From: a virus | Strand: one strand, 5' to 3' | Length of the DNA stretch: 22,586 nt | IMG/VR virus record: IMGVR_UViG_3300042691_013741 | Coordinates: 1 to 22,586 of that record | Shown: piece by piece, positions 19,920 through 22,586 of the stretch | Layout: each line of letters begins with the position of its first letter | Numbering within the stretch: the stretch's first letter is position 1 | Notes under the pieces: generated by a model | Database searches by the model: none | What the model was told of the DNA's origin: nothing | Seen by the model: the letters and a program-made list of their open reading frames with translations, nothing else | Position numbers and translations under genes: made by a program

Positions 19920-21211
19920 GACAAAGATGGAGTGGCTTGCACGGTGATTGTGAAAGTGTTTGTCAAAGTCTCACCTTCGTCATTTTGTGCTGTTTCAACA
20001 ATCTGTGTAATGTTTCCGTCCACAAACTCTTCCACATACAGTGGCAGCGTAACTTCTGGTTCAATGTTTTTTGACTGCAACACAAATCCAGCTCCGAAAA
20101 ATCCAGGGATTCTGCTTTTTACCCATTCCCGATTTGCTTTGTGATAGCCAGTCCATGCGTCAAAAAAGTCGTAAATAACCGGAACGCTTGGCTGAATGTT
20201 TGTCAGGATTCCATTTAATGGAGAAAGCCACGAAAAATAAAGCGACGTTGTTTCAGTCGATCCTCCTTCATAAGTTACCGTAAATTCCAATGGACTTGTG
20301 TCGTCAATGGTTTGATTGGTAATAATAAACGGTTTGTTTTGGAAAAGGTCTTCAAGCAAGGATTCGTATCGTTGACTGGAGACATAAGAAACCATGAAGT
20401 TGCGAAATTCCTTTTCGCCTTCCTCAGGCTCGTAAACTAAAGGGTCAGGGAGGTTTTTTTTCCAAATTTGCCCGTCAAATATCACTCCTTGATTTTCATA
20501 AAAATAACGCATCCCATCAACAGCGTCTTCTGGATCTTCGATGTAGAAATTTGCAGTCGGAAGCATGATGGTTCCGGGCTTTGCCAATTTTCCGTCGGCA
20601 AGTCCTCCAGATTCTAAAAACGGGTCTTCGTTAGGTTGCCAAAAAAAGGTTCTGTCAGGTTTTGGAAACCTAGTTTGTGGGCCGACAAACCATTTTGCAA
20701 ACTCTCCAGTGCCTTGGACGTTTACAAAGTCCCCCGGGTAAACTCTGCCAATGTTGTCAATTTTTGGATCTAGCTCAATTGGGTCATCAACTTTCCCATC
20801 TTCTGGCAAGTCCACAACGTAATATGCGCCAGCAGCCACTTCTCCATTTGCTTTTCCTCCTGCGCTTAAAATTGGACTTGTATTAACCTTCCACATTCCA
20901 GCAAATGCGCCTTTCACGGCTTCTGCTGAAATCACAGAGACGTATTGTCCAAGGGTTATAAATCCCGATGTGTTGCCAGTGCTGCTGGGGGTAAAGTTAA
21001 ACCGACGAAACTCTTTTGTGGATCCAAACTCCAGACCACAGGTTTTTTCCTTAATCGTTAAATCATCTGTGAACGATTTTGCAGCCACGTTCCCTTCTAA
21101 TGACCAATTCATCGAAGAACTGCCTGTTCCAAATGGACTAAACTCCCCCGACCCAGAAATAGTGATCCGAATGTCCAACCTAGCACGGTCATTGAAATCA
21201 TTCAGTGACAT
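19916..21211 (-). CDS. Large structural protein with fibre-like repeats
   Basis: A 431-residue protein, likely a minor tail or baseplate-fibre component. It contains two divergent copies of the fibre module seen in the 18161 gene: GMWKVNTSPILSAGGKANGE (about residue 106) with YPGDFVNVQGTGEFAKWFVG, and FFWQPNEDPFLESGGLADGK with YFYENQGVIFDGQIWKKN. The rest is beta-rich. The start at 21211 (MSLNDFNDR) lies one base after the upstream stop; the longer frame to 21313 is inside the next gene. Base composition is clearly more AT-rich than the fibre genes downstream. Confidence 0.78.
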   Translation of the reverse strand: MSLNDFNDRARLDIRITISGSGEFSPFGTGSSSMNWSLEGNVAAKSFTDDLTIKEKTCGLEFGSTKEFRRFNFTPSSTGNTSGFITLGQYVSVISAEAVKGAFAGMWKVNTSPILSAGGKANGEVAAGAYYVVDLPEDGKVDDPIELDPKIDNIGRVYPGDFVNVQGTGEFAKWFVGPQTRFPKPDRTFFWQPNEDPFLESGGLADGKLAKPGTIMLPTANFYIEDPEDAVDGMRYFYENQGVIFDGQIWKKNLPDPLVYEPEEGEKEFRNFMVSYVSSQRYESLLEDLFQNKPFIITNQTIDDTSPLEFTVTYEGGSTETTSLYFSWLSPLNGILTNIQPSVPVIYDFFDAWTGYHKANREWVKSRIPGFFGAGFVLQSKNIEPEVTLPLYVEEFVDGNITQIVETAQNDEGETLTNTFTITVQATPSLS

Positions 21212-21212
21212 G

Positions 21213-21773
21213 CTATGACGAAGTTGGAGCCAGTGAACAAGGACTAGGGAACGGTTGGCTGCAAATGTTGGAAATGCTTTTGATGAACTTAGGTTCTGCT
21301 TCTGCGTCCACAAATACTTTTGCCACCAGATTGTATTGCGTGGTTGAGCTGTTTTGTTTGAGTTCCGGTTCAGCCGAAAAGGACACGCTAGAAGGTAAGA
21401 GTGTGTCTGTGTTGAAGATGATTTTGCTGTAAATGTAGCACGTTTCAGTGACGGTGAGCCTTAACGGAGGGTCATTGTCTGGAAACATGCCAGTCGGTAG
21501 CATTTGCCAGATTAGTCCCCAGGCAATTTCAACCTTCAATCCTTCCTCGTCCGAAACATCCGAACACTCAAATGGACAGGGGATCCCCGATCCACCACTT
21601 TGACCGCCTCCTCCAGCGTTGCCGGAGAAAATGTTGATGCTCGTCCCGCCAATAGTTCGGTTGAAGTTTCCTCCAACAAGGCCGGTAATTTGGTTGGATT
21701 TGACTTCATCTATCAGCGCGTTAAATGCGCTTGGAGAAATGGGTTGCCCGCGTTGTTGGTATGGAGGAATCAT
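21213..21773 (-). CDS. Phage structural protein of unknown role
   Basis: A 186-residue protein. The N-terminus (PPYQQRGQPISPSAFNALID) followed by a helix and a glycine-rich linker (NAGGGGQSGGSG, about 52-63) resembles proteins found between phage tail genes; the rest is beta-rich with scattered Cys (PCPFEC). It ends one base before the next gene start. Not assigned to a family. Confidence 0.72.
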   Translation of the reverse strand: MIPPYQQRGQPISPSAFNALIDEVKSNQITGLVGGNFNRTIGGTSINIFSGNAGGGGQSGGSGIPCPFECSDVSDEEGLKVEIAWGLIWQMLPTGMFPDNDPPLRLTVTETCYIYSKIIFNTDTLLPSSVSFSAEPELKQNSSTTQYNLVAKVFVDAEAEPKFIKSISNICSQPFPSPCSLAPTSS

Positions 21774-22451
21774 TTAGTAGAGAATGGCATTCCAAGCCGT
21801 TCCAGCAGGCGAGGACTGATATTCATAGGTCGTTCTGAACGAATCCCCCTCTTGTTGCGATCTAACGCCGGACAAAATAAAAGTGCTTCCTTCAGGAGGA
21901 GTAAAGCCACTAGGCCACTCTCCCCACTGGTCAATTTTACCCAGCCTAGTCATGTCGGGAGCTCCAGTTTCCAGAACCGTAACCCTAGCTGTGACTCGGC
22001 CCACATAGTAACTTTCCATCCCGGCTTTCCAGAACGTATAAAAAACGGTAAAACTAGGATCATCCTCTCTTGCAGGCTGCCACAAATTTAACTGATTTTC
22101 AGGTGTAGTGCCTTTGCCCTTGCCCGCTAAATAGGGGTCAGTTGGGTTTCTTTTGTAGGTGATCCACTGCTTTTTGATTGCGTCAGAAATCTGGAAATCT
22201 CCTCCGTCATTAAAGGCTGGATGTGTCTCAAGGGGCTCAGTGCCAATGCTCCCGTCAAAAGCAAATTGAGGAGTGCCTTGCTCCATTAAAAATTCTTCGA
22301 CGAGGGTGTAGACTCCATCGGTCTGATCTTCCCGGTAGCTTCTTGCGTTGGGATTTTTTGAAATCTCGCCATCTAGGCTTTGCCTTGTGATCGTTTCGAT
22401 GACGCACTTGTCAATGCCCATCGAACTTTCAATTTTTACCTGTGTTGCCAT
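21774..22451 (-). CDS. Phage structural protein of unknown role
   Basis: A 225-residue, probably beta-rich protein with many Tyr, Thr and Gly residues (DAIKKQWITYKRNPTDPYLA, WKAGMESYYVGRVTARVTVL and WGEWPSGFTPPEGSTFILSG), ending YQSSPAGTAWNAILY. The layout fits a minor tail or head-tail protein. No family is recognised. The stop is directly adjacent to the next start, and its start is 5 nt after the stop of the truncated gene at the window edge. Confidence 0.72.
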   Translation of the reverse strand: MATQVKIESSMGIDKCVIETITRQSLDGEISKNPNARSYREDQTDGVYTLVEEFLMEQGTPQFAFDGSIGTEPLETHPAFNDGGDFQISDAIKKQWITYKRNPTDPYLAGKGKGTTPENQLNLWQPAREDDPSFTVFYTFWKAGMESYYVGRVTARVTVLETGAPDMTRLGKIDQWGEWPSGFTPPEGSTFILSGVRSQQEGDSFRTTYEYQSSPAGTAWNAILY

Positions 22452-22455
22452 AAAG

Positions 22456-22586
22456 TTAGATCACTCCAAGCTGGGGAATCACGCTCCCGATGTAAGGGTT
22501 GGACGTTGGCGTTGCGGCCTTGAGAAAAGCGTCGATTGAATTGGCAATGCGCTGCTGCACAGCGAGCTGGTCCCTTTGCACGTTTA
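22456..22586 (-). CDS. C-terminal part of a gene cut by the window edge
   Basis: An open frame runs from the right edge to a TAA at 22456-22458, giving 42 codons that end in a stretch closing IGSVIPQLGVI. It starts beyond the window. It resembles the end of a structural protein, but too little is present to assign it. Confidence 0.6.
   Translation of the reverse strand, partial: NVQRDQLAVQQRIANSIDAFLKAATPTSNPYIGSVIPQLGVI

Noticed and set aside
1-22586. tRNA, rRNA, integrase, attachment site or insertion sequence
   Set aside because: I looked for cloverleaf-like stretches, recombinase motifs and terminal inverted repeats and saw none I could support.

Overview
The window is part of a tailed double-stranded DNA bacteriophage or prophage genome. 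Every gene I can support lies on the minus strand, so transcription runs from high to low coordinates. Genes are packed tightly, with many stop/start overlaps of the ATGA or TAATG type, and there is no rRNA, tRNA, integrase, terminase, portal or capsid gene here. The host cannot be fixed from sequence alone. GC content looks moderate to high (near 55-58% in sampled lines), and few starts carry a clear Shine-Dalgarno sequence.

Late region, about 12.8-22.6 kb, read leftward. It starts with a truncated gene at the right edge, then structural proteins of unknown exact role (38, 37 and 36 in order of transcription), small tail-associated proteins, three tail-fibre-like proteins (two with long polyglycine C-termini), a one-segment holin-like protein, a second small membrane protein, a small hypothetical protein, a calcineurin-like metallophosphoesterase, two small proteins and a T4-lysozyme/pesticin-like endolysin. 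This is the end of a tail-and-lysis operon.

Junction, about 11.6-12.8 kb. A run of small genes (DUF3310-like, a Lys/Arg-rich peptide, two small proteins) carries three promoter-like elements placed so close to their ATGs that leaderless transcripts are likely. A strong rho-independent terminator and two tight hairpin clusters are also here. I read this as the start of the early operon.

Early region, about 0-11.6 kb. It encodes a small membrane protein, a zinc-binding protein, a helicase fused to an N4/N6 DNA methyltransferase, a Cas4/AddB-like iron-sulfur nuclease, a RuvC-like resolvase, a RecT-like annealing protein and a small protein with an SSB-type acidic tail. Together these form a recombination module. 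Next come a DnaB-N/RepA-like helicase, a GNAT acetyltransferase and a winged-helix initiator whose gene contains four iterons (a lambda-O-like origin arrangement). The operon ends with small unknown proteins, a C5-cytosine methyltransferase and a helix-turn-helix protein before a terminator.

The most interesting observations are: (1) a second long open frame inside the cytosine methyltransferase gene that starts 4 nt after the first and carries its own recognisable C-terminal motif, with a repeated DNA motif readable in both frames; (2) three repeated small hairpins with compensatory stem changes in the 411-688 intergenic stretch; (3) a lambda-like origin of four dyad iterons inside an initiator gene; and (4) duplicated promoter elements that predict leaderless mRNAs.
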